Shown here piece after piece: positions 30,729 through 39,921 of a stretch of DNA of 64,000 nucleotides. The number at the start of each line of letters is the position of its first letter. Within the stretch, counting starts at the first letter, position 1. The translations under genes and the position numbers were made by a program. Source of the DNA: Dactylosporangium aurantiacum (GTDB lineage Bacteria; Actinomycetota; Actinomycetes; Mycobacteriales; Micromonosporaceae); the NCBI RefSeq assembly GCF_000716715.1, contig NZ_JNYJ01000065.1:32743-96742 (forward strand), in the 5' to 3' direction. The notes beneath the pieces were generated by a model. It did no database searches. It was given only the letters and a program-made list of their open reading frames with translations, and was not told the DNA's origin.

Positions 30729-31232
30729 TCAGTGTCCCATAAGCGCGCCGACCAGGCTTTCCTGCAGGTAGGTCAGGTACTGGTACACCGACAGCTGCCC
30801 GACCCGGGCCGACGTCGGGTCCTTGAGGATCGCCTCGTCGAGCTCCGCCTCGATGTCGACGTCGTCGTCGTCGATGCCGAGCCGCAGCCCGAGGGTGAGC
30901 CGCACGTCGGTGAGCGCCCGCAGCCACGCCTCGGCCTGCTCCTCGTCGAGGGCCACCTCGCCGCCCTCCAGGGGCAGCACGTCCAGCAGCAGCGCGGCCT
31001 GCTCGAGCTTCGCCGAGCGCAGGTCGTCCTCCATGTACCGGCGCAGCTCCGCGGAGGCGCCGGCGTCGTTGCGGTACACGTCGGGGAACAGCCGCTCGAT
31101 CACCGGGTCGCTGCGGTCGAACCCCTCCGACAGCAGCGTGATGACCTCGAGCATGACCTCGTTGAGCACGGCCGCCTCGGCGGGACCGAACCGCGCGATA
31201 CAGACTGTGCCATTACGGACAAACATCGTCAC
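30729..31232 (-). CDS. DUF2017-family protein
   Basis: 167 residues, mostly helical and acidic (EGGEVALDEEQAEAWLRALTDVRLTLGLRLGI). The DUF2017 protein is a constant actinobacterial neighbour of clpS and the mec-cysO-cysM cluster, as here. No catalytic motif is known. An acidic Asp-rich stretch (IDDDDVDIEAE) precedes the C-terminal helix, which ends SLVGALMGH. Starts at ATG 31232 or two codons inside. Function unknown; a link to ClpS-dependent proteolysis is inferred only from neighbourhood. Confidence 0.88.
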   Translation of the reverse strand: MTMFVRNGTVCIARFGPAEAAVLNEVMLEVITLLSEGFDRSDPVIERLFPDVYRNDAGASAELRRYMEDDLRSAKLEQAALLLDVLPLEGGEVALDEEQAEAWLRALTDVRLTLGLRLGIDDDDVDIEAELDEAILKDPTSARVGQLSVYQYLTYLQESLVGALMGH

Positions 31233-31317
31233 GCCGTCACCTCCGCCGCGCTCCGACGCCGACGTGGCTCGAGACTGCGCTTCCGGTGCCCGGTCGCTCC
31301 ACTGCGCTCCGGACCGG

Positions 31318-31614
31318 TCACGACTTGTCCACCGTCGCCCAGAGGCCGTAGGCCTGCAGCCGGGAGGCGTCGTACTCCATCTTCTCCCGGGGACCGCTGG
31401 AGACGATCGCCTTGCCTTTGTGGTGCACGTCGAGCATGAGGCGTTCGGCCTTCTCCTTGCTGAATCCGAACAGTTTCTGCAGGACCCACGTCACGTAGCT
31501 CATGAGGTTGACCGGATCGTTCCAGACCACGGTCACCCACGGACGGTCGGTCTCGGGCACCTCATCAGCCTCGAGACGGGTCTCTTCGATCGGTACGACC
31601 TGCGGCGCCGCCAT
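31318..31614 (-). CDS. clpS: ATP-dependent Clp protease adaptor ClpS
   Basis: 98 residues. ClpS binds N-degron substrates and hands them to ClpAP/ClpCP. Conserved residues of the family are visible: [22 protein letters not shown] (the DP and N for N-degron binding) and [10 protein letters not shown] (substrate-pocket His). The N-terminal 25 residues are the disordered extension. Length normal. It sits upstream of the DUF2017 gene in the same direction. Confidence 0.96.
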   Translation of the reverse strand: MAAPQVVPIEETRLEADEVPETDRPWVTVVWNDPVNLMSYVTWVLQKLFGFSKEKAERLMLDVHHKGKAIVSSGPREKMEYDASRLQAYGLWATVDKS

Positions 31615-31629
31615 ACCAACATGGTGCCA

Positions 31630-33123
31630 TCAAGCGAGCAGCACGCCATGGTCGACCGCGTCCCCACCGATGATGACCAGCGCCTGGCGCAGCGCGGCGT
31701 AGCGCTCGCCCAGCTCGTGACCCACCTCGACCTCGATCTCCCGCAACGCGTGCTGCAGCCAGCGGCGACAGTCCTTCTTGTCGGCGTGCTTGGGCGGGCC
31801 GCCAGGGGCGACCTTCGGCTGCCACAGCGCGTAGCAGCTGGCGTTGAGGGCGATGCCCAGCGACGGCAGCACCTGGTCGGCGGGCTCGGCGCCACCCACC
31901 GCGGAGAGGTTGTCGACGGCGGTCGCGCCGGCCACCGTGGCCACCGCCGACGTGGCGGTCAGCAGCAGGGCGTGGTCGCGGTCGCGGTCGTCCTCGCGCA
32001 GCGAGTCCACCGCGCGGCGGGCCGCGGCGGCCACCCTGGCCAGGACCACCGCGTCGGGCGCGGTGTCCAGCAGCTCGGTGAAGACCGCCGCGATCACCTC
32101 GTGGGTGTCGGCGTGCAGCTGGCGGGTGGTGCGCACGGACAGCGCGTGCAGCTCGCGGTCGAGCACGTGCGGCAGCGCCGGGCAGCCGTCGCCGGAGCCG
32201 AGCTCCTGCACGCACCGCACGTGGATCCTGGCCAGGTCGATCGAGACCCGCTGGACGGCGGCCACCCGGCGCGCGGCGATCTCGCGCTCGAGCAGCTCCT
32301 GCCACTCGTCGCCGGCGCGGGAGACGGTCGCCGCGGCGACCCCGGCCGGCGCGGGCCGCGACTCGGCCCAGGTCTCCAGCTCATGGCGCAGCTCGGCGAC
32401 GCCGAAGACCGCGCCGGGCTCCAGCGACACCGGGAACCAGGGCGCGGCGGACAGCATCTGGCCGCGCGAGGCGAGCAGCGCCCGGTTGGCCACCAGCATC
32501 TCGGGCCAGCCGTCGTGCTGGTCGATGCGGGTCAGCACGAACGCGACCCGCTCGACGCGGTCCGCGGCGGCGGCGAGCAGGTCCAGGTCGGCGCGGGCGA
32601 GAGGCGCGGCGGCGTCGACGACGAACAGCAGCCCGAGGCCCCGCTCGGCGGCGTCGAGGATGATCTCGGCATTGGCGGCGTCCAGGCCCCCGCTGCCGGG
32701 CGTGTCGACCAGCGCGACGCGCCGCAGCAGGCTCGCCGCGTGGGTGATCTCGATGCGCCGGGCCGGGCGGACCGGGCCGGGCCGCGGTTCGCGCTGGGCG
32801 GGCACGTACCTGCCGGCGACGGCGCGCGGCTCCCGGTGTCCGGGGACGAACGCGTGCGTCTCGGGCTTGTCGCCGTAGCGGTAGACCAGCCACGCGTCGC
32901 CGTCCGGGGCCGGCTCGGCGCGCCGGATCAGAGCGTTGAGCAGGGCGGTCTTGCCGCTGCGGGGCGAGCCGGCGATCACCGCGTAGCTGCGGGCACCCGG
33001 TGCGGAGCGGTCCTCGGGCTGGCGGTGGCTCCTGCTGCCGCGGACCGGGATGGCGGACACTGGACCCCCGGGCGTCGTGACTGTCAGATCGATCAGCGGC
33101 GCCTGCATGATCCCAGACCCCAT
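31630..33123 (-). CDS. Dynamin-like or Era-like GTPase
   Basis: 497 residues from ATG 33123 with AAGGAGG 7 nt upstream. The G domain has P-loop GSPRSGKTALLNAL (G1), VDTPGSGG (G3) and LTRIDQHDG (G4 of TKxD type), so it is a TRAFAC GTPase. The C-terminal 300 residues are mostly helical with two hydrophobic segments (about 390-415 and 440-455) that could touch the membrane. The protein resembles actinobacterial dynamin-family GTPases, which act on membranes, but the family is not certain. It is divergent from the LuxR-type regulator and lies behind the clpS group. Confidence 0.8.
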   Translation of the reverse strand: MGSGIMQAPLIDLTVTTPGGPVSAIPVRGSRSHRQPEDRSAPGARSYAVIAGSPRSGKTALLNALIRRAEPAPDGDAWLVYRYGDKPETHAFVPGHREPRAVAGRYVPAQREPRPGPVRPARRIEITHAASLLRRVALVDTPGSGGLDAANAEIILDAAERGLGLLFVVDAAAPLARADLDLLAAAADRVERVAFVLTRIDQHDGWPEMLVANRALLASRGQMLSAAPWFPVSLEPGAVFGVAELRHELETWAESRPAPAGVAAATVSRAGDEWQELLEREIAARRVAAVQRVSIDLARIHVRCVQELGSGDGCPALPHVLDRELHALSVRTTRQLHADTHEVIAAVFTELLDTAPDAVVLARVAAAARRAVDSLREDDRDRDHALLLTATSAVATVAGATAVDNLSAVGGAEPADQVLPSLGIALNASCYALWQPKVAPGGPPKHADKKDCRRWLQHALREIEVEVGHELGERYAALRQALVIIGGDAVDHGVLLA

Positions 33124-33271
33124 GTGCGACCTCCTTGTGCACGGCCGGGTAAGCATCGGAACGCTACGTGAACGGACACTTACGGAGGCAGTGCTCCGGC
33201 TACTCAACTGCGTCCAAACGCACTACTCAAGTTCGCACATCGGCGGGTACGCGCAGTAATCGACCTGTCGA

Positions 33272-33277
33272 TATGCT
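33272..33277 (+). promoter_or_regulatory. -10 box of the LuxR-type regulator
   Basis: TATGCT ends 6 nt before GTG 33284, the usual spacing for a leaderless actinobacterial mRNA. Confidence 0.5.
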
Positions 33278-33283
33278 GCGACG

Positions 33284-35908
33284 GTGCCCCCCTGGAGCTT
33301 TGTCGGTCGAAACGCTGAACTGGTCCGTCTCTCCGAGGCAGCCACCGGCTCAACCGGTCGCGGCTTAATTCTGGGCGGCCCGCCAGGCATCGGCAAGAGC
33401 CGATTGCTTCGCGAGGGCGTCAACGCTCTTGACCAGGACAGACTCGCCGTCTGGACGGCCACGGCGAACGCTGCCACGGCCGGGCTGCCGCTGGGCGGGC
33501 TGGCCCAGGTGCTGCCGCCGGACCAGCCGGCGGGCGGCTCGCCGGCCGGCCTGCTGCGGTGGGCCGTCGACGCGCTGCACCGCCAGGCCGCGGGCCGGCC
33601 GATCGTCGTTGCCATCGACGACGCTCATCTGCTCGACCCGCTGTCCGCCGCGCTCGTCTATTACGTCGCCCGTTCCGAGAACGCGACGGTCATCGGCACC
33701 GTGCGCACCGGCGAGCCGGTGCACGATCCGATCAGCGCCCTGTGGAAGGACGACCTGGTCGAGCGGATCGAGCTCACCCCGCTGACCCTGCAGGAGACCT
33801 CCGACCTGCTGCAGCAGGTGCTCGGCGGGCCGGTCGACTCGGCCTCCGTCGACCGGCTGCAGCAGCTGTCGCAGGGCAACGCGCTGCTGCTGCGCGAGCT
33901 GGTCATCGCCGCGCACGCCAGCGGCGAGATCATCGAGAGCTACGGCATGCAGCGCTGGACGGGCAAGGTCGACCTCGCCCCGACGCTGACCGAGGTCGTG
34001 GACGCCCGCATCGGCAAGCTCACCCCGCAGGAACGCGCCGTGCTGGAGCTGGTCGCGTTCGGTGAGCCGATCGGGCTGCCGCTGCTGGTCAGCGCCACCG
34101 ACCTCAACACCGTGGAGACGGCCGAGGAGCGGCAGCTGATCCGGGTGGTCGTGGAGGACCGGCGCACCACGGTCCGCCTCGCGCATCCCCTGTACGGCGA
34201 GGTCGTGCGCCGCCGCTGCCCGGTCACCCGGGTCCGCCGGCTGCTGGCCGACCTGGCCACGCTCGTGGAGAGCAGCGGTGCCCGGCGCCGCGACGACCTG
34301 CTCCGCGTCGCCGTCTGGCGGCTGGACAGCGACACCGCCCGCGACCCGCAGCAGCTGCTGACGGCGTGCCGGCTCGCGTTCGCCACCTACGACATGGCTC
34401 TGGCGATGCGGTTGGGCAAGGCCGCCCTCGCCGCCGGCGGCGGGTTCGACGCCGCGGAGACCCTCGCCACCATCCTCATGTTCGTCAACATGCCGGAGGA
34501 GGCCGTCGCGATCCTCGACGCCAACAAGGACCAGACCGTCGAGGAGTCCCAGCGCAGCCGGTGGCTCGCCATCCGGCACATCACCGCCCAGTGGGGTCTC
34601 GGCGACCCGGACACCGTCGACGACATCGACCGCCGCGCGCACGAGCTGAGCGACCTGCGCGAACGCTCCCTGGTGCTGGCCGTGGAGTCGACGATGCGGC
34701 TGCACCGCGGCGACAACGCCCAGGCGCTCACCCTCGCCCGCCAGGTCCTCGACAGCGCCGCCAGCGCCCCCGGCCCGCGGGCCCTCGCCCGCAGCAACAT
34801 GGCCCAGCTGCAGGCCATGCGCGGCACCCCGGTGCAGACCGTCAAGGCGTTGGCCGCGGTCGACGCCGAGGCCGCGCAGTGGCGGGTCGAGCTGCCGTAC
34901 TTCCAGCTCGGCATCGAGCTGGCCCGCGGCACGGCCATGATCCTCGCCGCCGATCTGGAGGCCGTCGACGCGATCGTGGCCGCCGAGTTCGCCGGCATGG
35001 CCGACGCCGGCAACTTCAACATGGGCTCCGGATACCTGCAGATCGTCCGCGCCCAGGCGGCCCGCCTGCGAGGGCGGCTCACCGAGGCGGCCCGGGCCGC
35101 GTCGCAGGCCTGCGCGGCCCTGGCCACCGGCAAGGTCTTCGTCGCGCTCGCGCACGCCGAGCGGGCGCACGCCGCCGCCCTGGCCGGGGACGCGGCGACC
35201 GCCGCGGAGGCGTTCGCGGTCTCCGAGGCGTCGCACTACCGCTCGATGGAGGTGCTGTACCCCTGGCTGGAGGAGGCCCGGGCCTGGGTCGCGGTCGCCG
35301 CCGGGGACATCGCGACCGCCGCGGAGGTGCTGCGGCTGCTCGCGGCGCGCACCCGCAGCGACGGGTTCGCCGCGCACGAGATGTCCGCGCTGTACCACCT
35401 GGGCCGGCTGGGCTTCGCCGCCGAGGTCTGCGACCGGCTGGACGCGCTGTCGCACACCGTCGAGGGCCGCATCGCCCCGGCGATGGCCTGGCACGTGCGG
35501 GCGATCGCCGGAGAGGACGGCGGGAGCCTGCTCGCGGTCGCCGAGGAACTCGCCGACCAGGAGCTCAACCTGTACGCCGCGGAGGCCGCCGCCGGCGCCG
35601 TCACCCTGCTGCGGGGGATCCGCTCGCCGCAGACGCCGCGGGCCGCGCAGCGCCTCGCCGAGCTGCGGACGCTCTGCCCGACCGCAGCCACGCCCGCGCT
35701 GGTCGTGCCGCAGCCGATGCTCACCGGCCGGGAGCGGCAGATCGCCCGGCTGGCCGCCGCCGGCGTGCCGTCGAAGGAGATCGCGGACCAGCTGTACCTG
35801 TCCTCCCGTACCGTCGACAACCACCTCATGCGGGTCTACGCCAAGCTCGGTGTGACCGGGCGCGCAGAACTGGCCGCGGCCCTGCGCTCCCTGCCGCCCG
35901 AGGAATGA
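33284..35908 (+). CDS. LuxR-family ATPase regulator (LAL type)
   Basis: 874 residues. An N-terminal AAA/STAND NTPase with P-loop GGPPGIGKSRL and Walker B VVAIDDAHLLD (about 30-330), a long helical TPR-like middle (about 350-790), and a C-terminal LuxR helix-turn-helix (LTGRERQIARLAAAGVPSKEIADQL) in the last 65 residues. This is the layout of LAL regulators such as MalT. GTG 33284 follows a TATGCT -10 box, so it is leaderless. Its stop overlaps the pncB start by four bases, so it is cotranscribed with NAD salvage genes; whether it regulates them is inference. Confidence 0.92.
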   Translation: MPPWSFVGRNAELVRLSEAATGSTGRGLILGGPPGIGKSRLLREGVNALDQDRLAVWTATANAATAGLPLGGLAQVLPPDQPAGGSPAGLLRWAVDALHRQAAGRPIVVAIDDAHLLDPLSAALVYYVARSENATVIGTVRTGEPVHDPISALWKDDLVERIELTPLTLQETSDLLQQVLGGPVDSASVDRLQQLSQGNALLLRELVIAAHASGEIIESYGMQRWTGKVDLAPTLTEVVDARIGKLTPQERAVLELVAFGEPIGLPLLVSATDLNTVETAEERQLIRVVVEDRRTTVRLAHPLYGEVVRRRCPVTRVRRLLADLATLVESSGARRRDDLLRVAVWRLDSDTARDPQQLLTACRLAFATYDMALAMRLGKAALAAGGGFDAAETLATILMFVNMPEEAVAILDANKDQTVEESQRSRWLAIRHITAQWGLGDPDTVDDIDRRAHELSDLRERSLVLAVESTMRLHRGDNAQALTLARQVLDSAASAPGPRALARSNMAQLQAMRGTPVQTVKALAAVDAEAAQWRVELPYFQLGIELARGTAMILAADLEAVDAIVAAEFAGMADAGNFNMGSGYLQIVRAQAARLRGRLTEAARAASQACAALATGKVFVALAHAERAHAAALAGDAATAAEAFAVSEASHYRSMEVLYPWLEEARAWVAVAAGDIATAAEVLRLLAARTRSDGFAAHEMSALYHLGRLGFAAEVCDRLDALSHTVEGRIAPAMAWHVRAIAGEDGGSLLAVAEELADQELNLYAAEAAAGAVTLLRGIRSPQTPRAAQRLAELRTLCPTAATPALVVPQPMLTGRERQIARLAAAGVPSKEIADQLYLSSRTVDNHLMRVYAKLGVTGRAELAAALRSLPPEE

Positions 35909-37209
35909 ATAGGCTGGGCGGCGTGATCACGAGCTCGCTGCTGACCGACCACTACGAGCTGACGATGCTGTCGGCGGCGCTGCGCGACGGGACGGCGTCG
36001 CGCAGCTGCGTCTTCGAGGTGTTCGCCCGCCGCCTGCCCACCGGCCGGCGCTACGGCGTCGTCGCGGGCACCGGGCGGCTCATGGAGCACCTGCGGTCGT
36101 TCCGATTCTCGCCCGAGGACATCGAGTTCCTGGTCGGCCGCGGGATCGTGGCGCCGGAGACGGCCGAGTGGCTGGAGCGGTACCGCTTCACCGGCGACAT
36201 CGACGGCTACGCCGAGGGTGAGCTGTTCTTCCCCGGCTCGCCGATCCTCACCGTCAGCGGCACCTTCGCCGAGTGCGTGGTGCTGGAGACGCTGATCCTG
36301 TCGATCCTCAACCACGACAGCGCGATCGCCGCCGGCGCCGCCCGCATGGTCACCGCCGCCCGCGGCCGCGCGGTGATCGAGATGGGCTCCCGCCGCACCC
36401 ACGAGGAGGCCGCGGTCGCCGCGGCGCGCGCCGCCTACCTGGCCGGCTTCGCGTACACCTCCAACCTGGAGGCCGGCCGGCGCTACGGCATCCCGACCAC
36501 CGGCACCGCCGCGCACGCCTTCACGCTGCTGCACGACACCGAGCAGGCGGCGTTCGCCTCGCAGGTCGCGACCCTCGGCAAGCAGACCACGCTGCTGGTG
36601 GACACCTACGACATCGCCCAGGGCATCCGCAACGCGATCGCCGTCGCCGGCCCGGACCTGCGCGCCGTGCGCATCGACTCGGGCGACCTGTCCGTGCTCG
36701 CCGCGCACTCACGGGCCCTGCTGGACTCCCTCGGCGCGACCGAGACCCAGATCATCGTCTCCGGCGACCTGGACGAGTACGCGATCGCCGCCCTGGCCGC
36801 CGAGCCCGTCGACGCGTACGGTGCCGGCACCGCGGTCGTCGTCGGCTCCGGCGCCCCGACCGCCGGCCTGGTCTACAAGCTGGTCGAGGTCGACGGCCGC
36901 CCGGTGGTCAAGCGCTCCGAGAACAAGGGCACCGTCGGCGGCCGCAAGACCGCCGTGCGCCGGCACAAGCCGACCGGCACCGCCACCGAGGAGATCGTGG
37001 TGTCCATGGGCGCCCCGGCGCCCGAGGCGAACGACCGCGCCCTGCAGCGGGCCTTCGTCCGTGGCGGCGACGTGGTGCCCGACCTGCCCGACCTGGCCGC
37101 CTCCCGCGAGCACCTGCGCCAGTGCCTCATCTCCATCCCCTGGGAGGGGCTCAAGCTGTCCGCCGGTGACCCGGCGGTTCCCGTCCAGATGCTTGGGGGC
37201 TCCGCATGA
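35905..37209 (+). CDS. pncB: Nicotinate phosphoribosyltransferase
   Basis: 434 residues. Converts nicotinic acid and PRPP to nicotinate mononucleotide. Motifs are LLTDHYELTMLSAALRDG near the start, EMGSRRTHEEAA, TGTAAHAFTLLHD, and VRIDSGDLSVLA with the phosphate-binding site; SENKGTVGGRKTA follows. ATG 35905 overlaps the stop of the LAL gene; GTG 35923 is an alternative with a more conventional N-terminus. It overlaps pncA by 4 bp (37206-37209), giving a translationally coupled pair that covers nicotinamide to NaMN. Confidence 0.95.
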   Translation: MNRLGGVITSSLLTDHYELTMLSAALRDGTASRSCVFEVFARRLPTGRRYGVVAGTGRLMEHLRSFRFSPEDIEFLVGRGIVAPETAEWLERYRFTGDIDGYAEGELFFPGSPILTVSGTFAECVVLETLILSILNHDSAIAAGAARMVTAARGRAVIEMGSRRTHEEAAVAAARAAYLAGFAYTSNLEAGRRYGIPTTGTAAHAFTLLHDTEQAAFASQVATLGKQTTLLVDTYDIAQGIRNAIAVAGPDLRAVRIDSGDLSVLAAHSRALLDSLGATETQIIVSGDLDEYAIAALAAEPVDAYGAGTAVVVGSGAPTAGLVYKLVEVDGRPVVKRSENKGTVGGRKTAVRRHKPTGTATEEIVVSMGAPAPEANDRALQRAFVRGGDVVPDLPDLAASREHLRQCLISIPWEGLKLSAGDPAVPVQMLGGSA

Positions 37210-37778
37210 CGCGCGCTTTGATCATCGTCGACGTCCAGAACGACTTCTGCGAGGGCGGCTCCCTGGCCGTCGGCGGCGGCGCGTCCGTCGCCGCGGCGAT
37301 CTCCGCCGCGGTGGCCGGCGGGTCGTGGGACCACGTCGTGGCCACCCAGGACCACCACATCAACCCCGGCACGCACTTCGCCGAGACGCCCGACTACGTG
37401 TCCACCTGGCCCGTGCACTGCGTGGTCGGCACCGGCGGCGTCGACCTGCACCCGTCACTGGACGTGTCCCGGGTCGAGGCCGTGTTCACCAAGGGCGAGT
37501 ACGAGGCGGCGTACTCCGGCTTCCAGGGTTCCTCGTCCGGCGTCGATCTCGCGTCGTGGCTGCGCGCCCGCTCCGTCACCGACGTCGACGTGGTCGGCAT
37601 CGCCACCGACCACTGCGTGCGAGCGACCGCCATCGATGCCAAGCGCGCGGGATTTGTTACATCCGTGCTGCTGGACCTCACGGCGGGGGTTGCCCGGCCC
37701 ACGGTGGACGCCGCCCTGGCCGAGCTGCGCGCGGCAGGTGTCACGCTCGTCGGTGAACCGGTCGTGGCGACAAGCTGA
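37206..37778 (+). CDS. pncA: Nicotinamidase/pyrazinamidase
   Basis: 190 residues, isochorismatase-fold hydrolase that deaminates nicotinamide. Catalytic Asp in IIVDVQNDFCEGGSLAV; the metal ligands lie in TQDHHINPGTHF (DxH...H); the catalytic Cys lies in GIATDHCVRATA. Length is normal. Coupled to pncB by an ATGA overlap. The next gene is a STAS-domain protein 213 bp downstream. Confidence 0.95.
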   Translation: MTRALIIVDVQNDFCEGGSLAVGGGASVAAAISAAVAGGSWDHVVATQDHHINPGTHFAETPDYVSTWPVHCVVGTGGVDLHPSLDVSRVEAVFTKGEYEAAYSGFQGSSSGVDLASWLRARSVTDVDVVGIATDHCVRATAIDAKRAGFVTSVLLDLTAGVARPTVDAALAELRAAGVTLVGEPVVATS

Positions 37779-37991
37779 CCATCCGGCGGATGGCACGTAT
37801 CTGGACTTGCCGTGTAACAAGCGACGTGTACCGTCATCCCGGCAAGCGGTTCCGCACCCGATGTGAGAACTCCTCACGTCACAACGTAAGGACCACCTAC
37901 ACGGAGCGTGGCGAAAAAGATGAGACTTCGCTACGCTTGCGGGACCTCGAAGGGTCGTCCATGGTGGACGGCTCAGCACCAGGAGGGTCAC

Positions 37992-38369
37992 GTGAAGTTG
38001 TCGATCGATACCCGCCCTGCAGATCAGCGAGAAGCAGCGCTGAGCCTGAGCGGCGAAATCGACTATGAGACCGCTCAGGAGCTCCGCACAGCGGTGAGTT
38101 CAGTGCTCGACGGCAACATCGACACACTCATCATCGACCTCGCCGGCGTCACGTTCCTCGACTCCACCGGCATCGGCACCCTCGTGGTCGCCAAGCGCAT
38201 CTGCCACAGCATGGGCGTCAAGCTGCACATCCGCCGCCCTAACCCGTTCATCGCGCGACTGTTCGCGGTGGTCGGCGTCAGCGACGTCCTCGGTGTCCCG
38301 ATCCCGCCGGGCACCGTCTCAGGCCGGCTCCCGCAACCCCGCGAGCGCACCGTCATCCAGCCCGCCTGA
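37992..38369 (+). CDS. STAS-domain anti-sigma factor antagonist
   Basis: 125 residues from GTG 37992 with AGGAGGG (37981-37987) upstream. STAS fold with VTFLDSTGIGTLVVAKR, where the Ser of DSTG is the residue phosphorylated by the partner kinase in SpoIIAA/RsbV proteins. The C-terminal Pro/Arg-rich tail (PQPRERTVIQPA) is extra. No anti-sigma kinase or sigma factor lies next to it in this window. It ends in a strong terminator. Confidence 0.9.
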   Translation: MKLSIDTRPADQREAALSLSGEIDYETAQELRTAVSSVLDGNIDTLIIDLAGVTFLDSTGIGTLVVAKRICHSMGVKLHIRRPNPFIARLFAVVGVSDVLGVPIPPGTVSGRLPQPRERTVIQPA

Positions 38370-38381
38370 CCCTGACCAGCA

Positions 38382-38428
38382 CAAGCGGCGTGGACCTTGG
38401 AACCCGCACGTCCAAGGTCCACCGCTTG
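38382..38428 (+). terminator. Long hairpin terminator after the STAS gene
   Basis: GTGGACCTTGGA (38390-38401) pairs perfectly with TCCAAGGTCCAC (38411-38422); beyond a two-base bulge CAAGCG (38382-38387) pairs with CGCTTG (38423-38428). No T run follows, but the 18-bp stem begins 12 nt after the stop. Confidence 0.8.
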
Positions 38429-39921
38429 CAGTCCGCACCACTTCCGCTCCGCTCCTGTCGCACTGCGTGACCACTCGACTGCCGTCCGCTCGTGGGCGAT
38501 TCGTCTACGTTGCGGCGATTCACCCGTCCGCGTGAATCATCTCTTCTCCAGTTACTCGCCGTCGCCACCACGGGCCTCGGGATTGCCGCGCCCGATACGG
38601 ACAATGGTGCGTTTTTGACCACCTCGGCGACCGCCCGGCGGGACCGCGCGCTGGGACCGTCCGCCGGCTTCCGGACGGCGCCGGGACCGCCGTGGATGAC
38701 CGCTGCGGACTGCGCCGCCGCCTTGTCGCGCCGGGAGCGCTGGACCCGAACAAACGGGAGCGCCAGAACGGAACAAGGGCGACAAATCCGGCACCCCGCT
38801 CCACCGCACCACTCCCCCGCTGGCGGCTCCGCCCCCGATGGCCAGCGACCCCCTCTACGGCCGCTGCAAGGCCCGACGACGGCCGAACGCCGCCCACTGC
38901 GCCTGGGGTGACAACCGGGCCCGTTGGGACGGCAGAGGCGACTACGGCGGCCTGCGCCCCGCTGACCTTGAAACATCATGCTGCGCCCAGCGGCGTCGCC
39001 CACATGGCGGCAGAGCGCCGAGGTCCTCGACAGCGCTGACGGCAGCCGTTGAACGAGCGCCCAGGCCCGACGGCAACAGGCCGAGACGGCGGGACCACCC
39101 CGCGGCGGGGCGTCGAGGAAACAGCCGGGCGCGTGGCGTGGCAGAGCCGACGCCTCAGGTCAGGAACGACGCCGGCCGCGGCCAACCACGCCGCGCGGCG
39201 AGCCAAGAGCATCCCCGGCCACCGCCGGCAACGCCGACGCCCCCGTCAAGAACGAACCCGAACACGGCCGCCGCCGGCCGGGGATTGCGACGGTCCGAGC
39301 TGCCAGTGGTCGGGCCGGCCCCGAGGCGGCGGAGTTGGCTCCGCTCCTCGGAGATGGCGCCTCCCGTCGGCCTCCCGGCTGGCACACGGGCACACCCGGC
39401 GGCGAGGGCGTCCAGGAAACGGCCCGGCGCGCGAACCGGCAGCACCGACGCTCCAGGTCAACCACAGCGCCCGCCACACGCCGGCAGCACGGACGCCCTG
39501 GGCGTCAACAGCACCCACCACACGCCGGCAGCACGGACGCCCTGGTCGTCAACAGCACCCACCACATACCAGCAGCACGGACGCCCTGGGCGTCAACAGC
39601 GCCCGCCACATACCAGCAGCACGGACGCCCTGGTCGTCAACAGCGCCCGCCACACGCCGGCAGCGCAGACGCCCTGGTCGTCAACAGCGCCCGCCACACG
39701 CCGGCAGCACGGACGCCCTGGTCGTCAACAGCACCCACCACACACCAGCAGCACGGACGCTCCGGGCGTGAACAGCGTCCGCCACGGCCGGCGGCGCCGA
39801 GCTCTTCGTCAAGAACAGCCACGACAGCCCCGGACAGGGAGCAGCCCCGGCCACGGCGGCCGCGGAGCGGCTGCGGTGGTCGGGGCTGCCGGTGGTCGAA
39901 CCAGGCCCGGAGGCGGCGGGG
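38429..39921. other. 1.5-kb non-coding, repeat-rich decayed DNA beside ctaD
   Basis: Open frames cover this stretch on both strands but none has codon-like conservation, a ribosome site or a recognisable domain. From 38430 to about 39050 nothing is supported. Around 39093-39165 and 39283-39450 lie degenerate copies of the DNA at and just past the ctaD stop (39880-40025); shared strings include GGCGTCCAGG, GCCGGGCGCG and CCGACGC. The 44-bp repeat occupies 39465-39772. The region reads as accumulated local duplications with no gene. Confidence 0.55.
39465..39772. repeat. 44-bp tandem repeat, seven full copies
   Basis: Copies start at 39465, 39509, 39553, 39597, 39641, 39685 and 39729, exactly 44 bp apart, with a decayed eighth copy from 39773. 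Each unit contains CAGC(G/A)CCC(G/A)CCACA, CAGCACGGACGCCCTGG and CGTCAA. 44 is not a multiple of three, so a reading frame would cycle through all three phases; the unit is not coding. Copies are contiguous, with no spacers. Confidence 0.95.

Noticed and set aside
39049..39771. Long Arg/Thr/Pro-rich proteins on both strands
   Set aside because: The frames cross a repeat whose period is not a multiple of three, have no ribosome site and consist of GC-driven composition.
39465..39772. CRISPR array
   Set aside because: The 44-bp units are contiguous with no spacers and drift by point changes; no cas genes are present.
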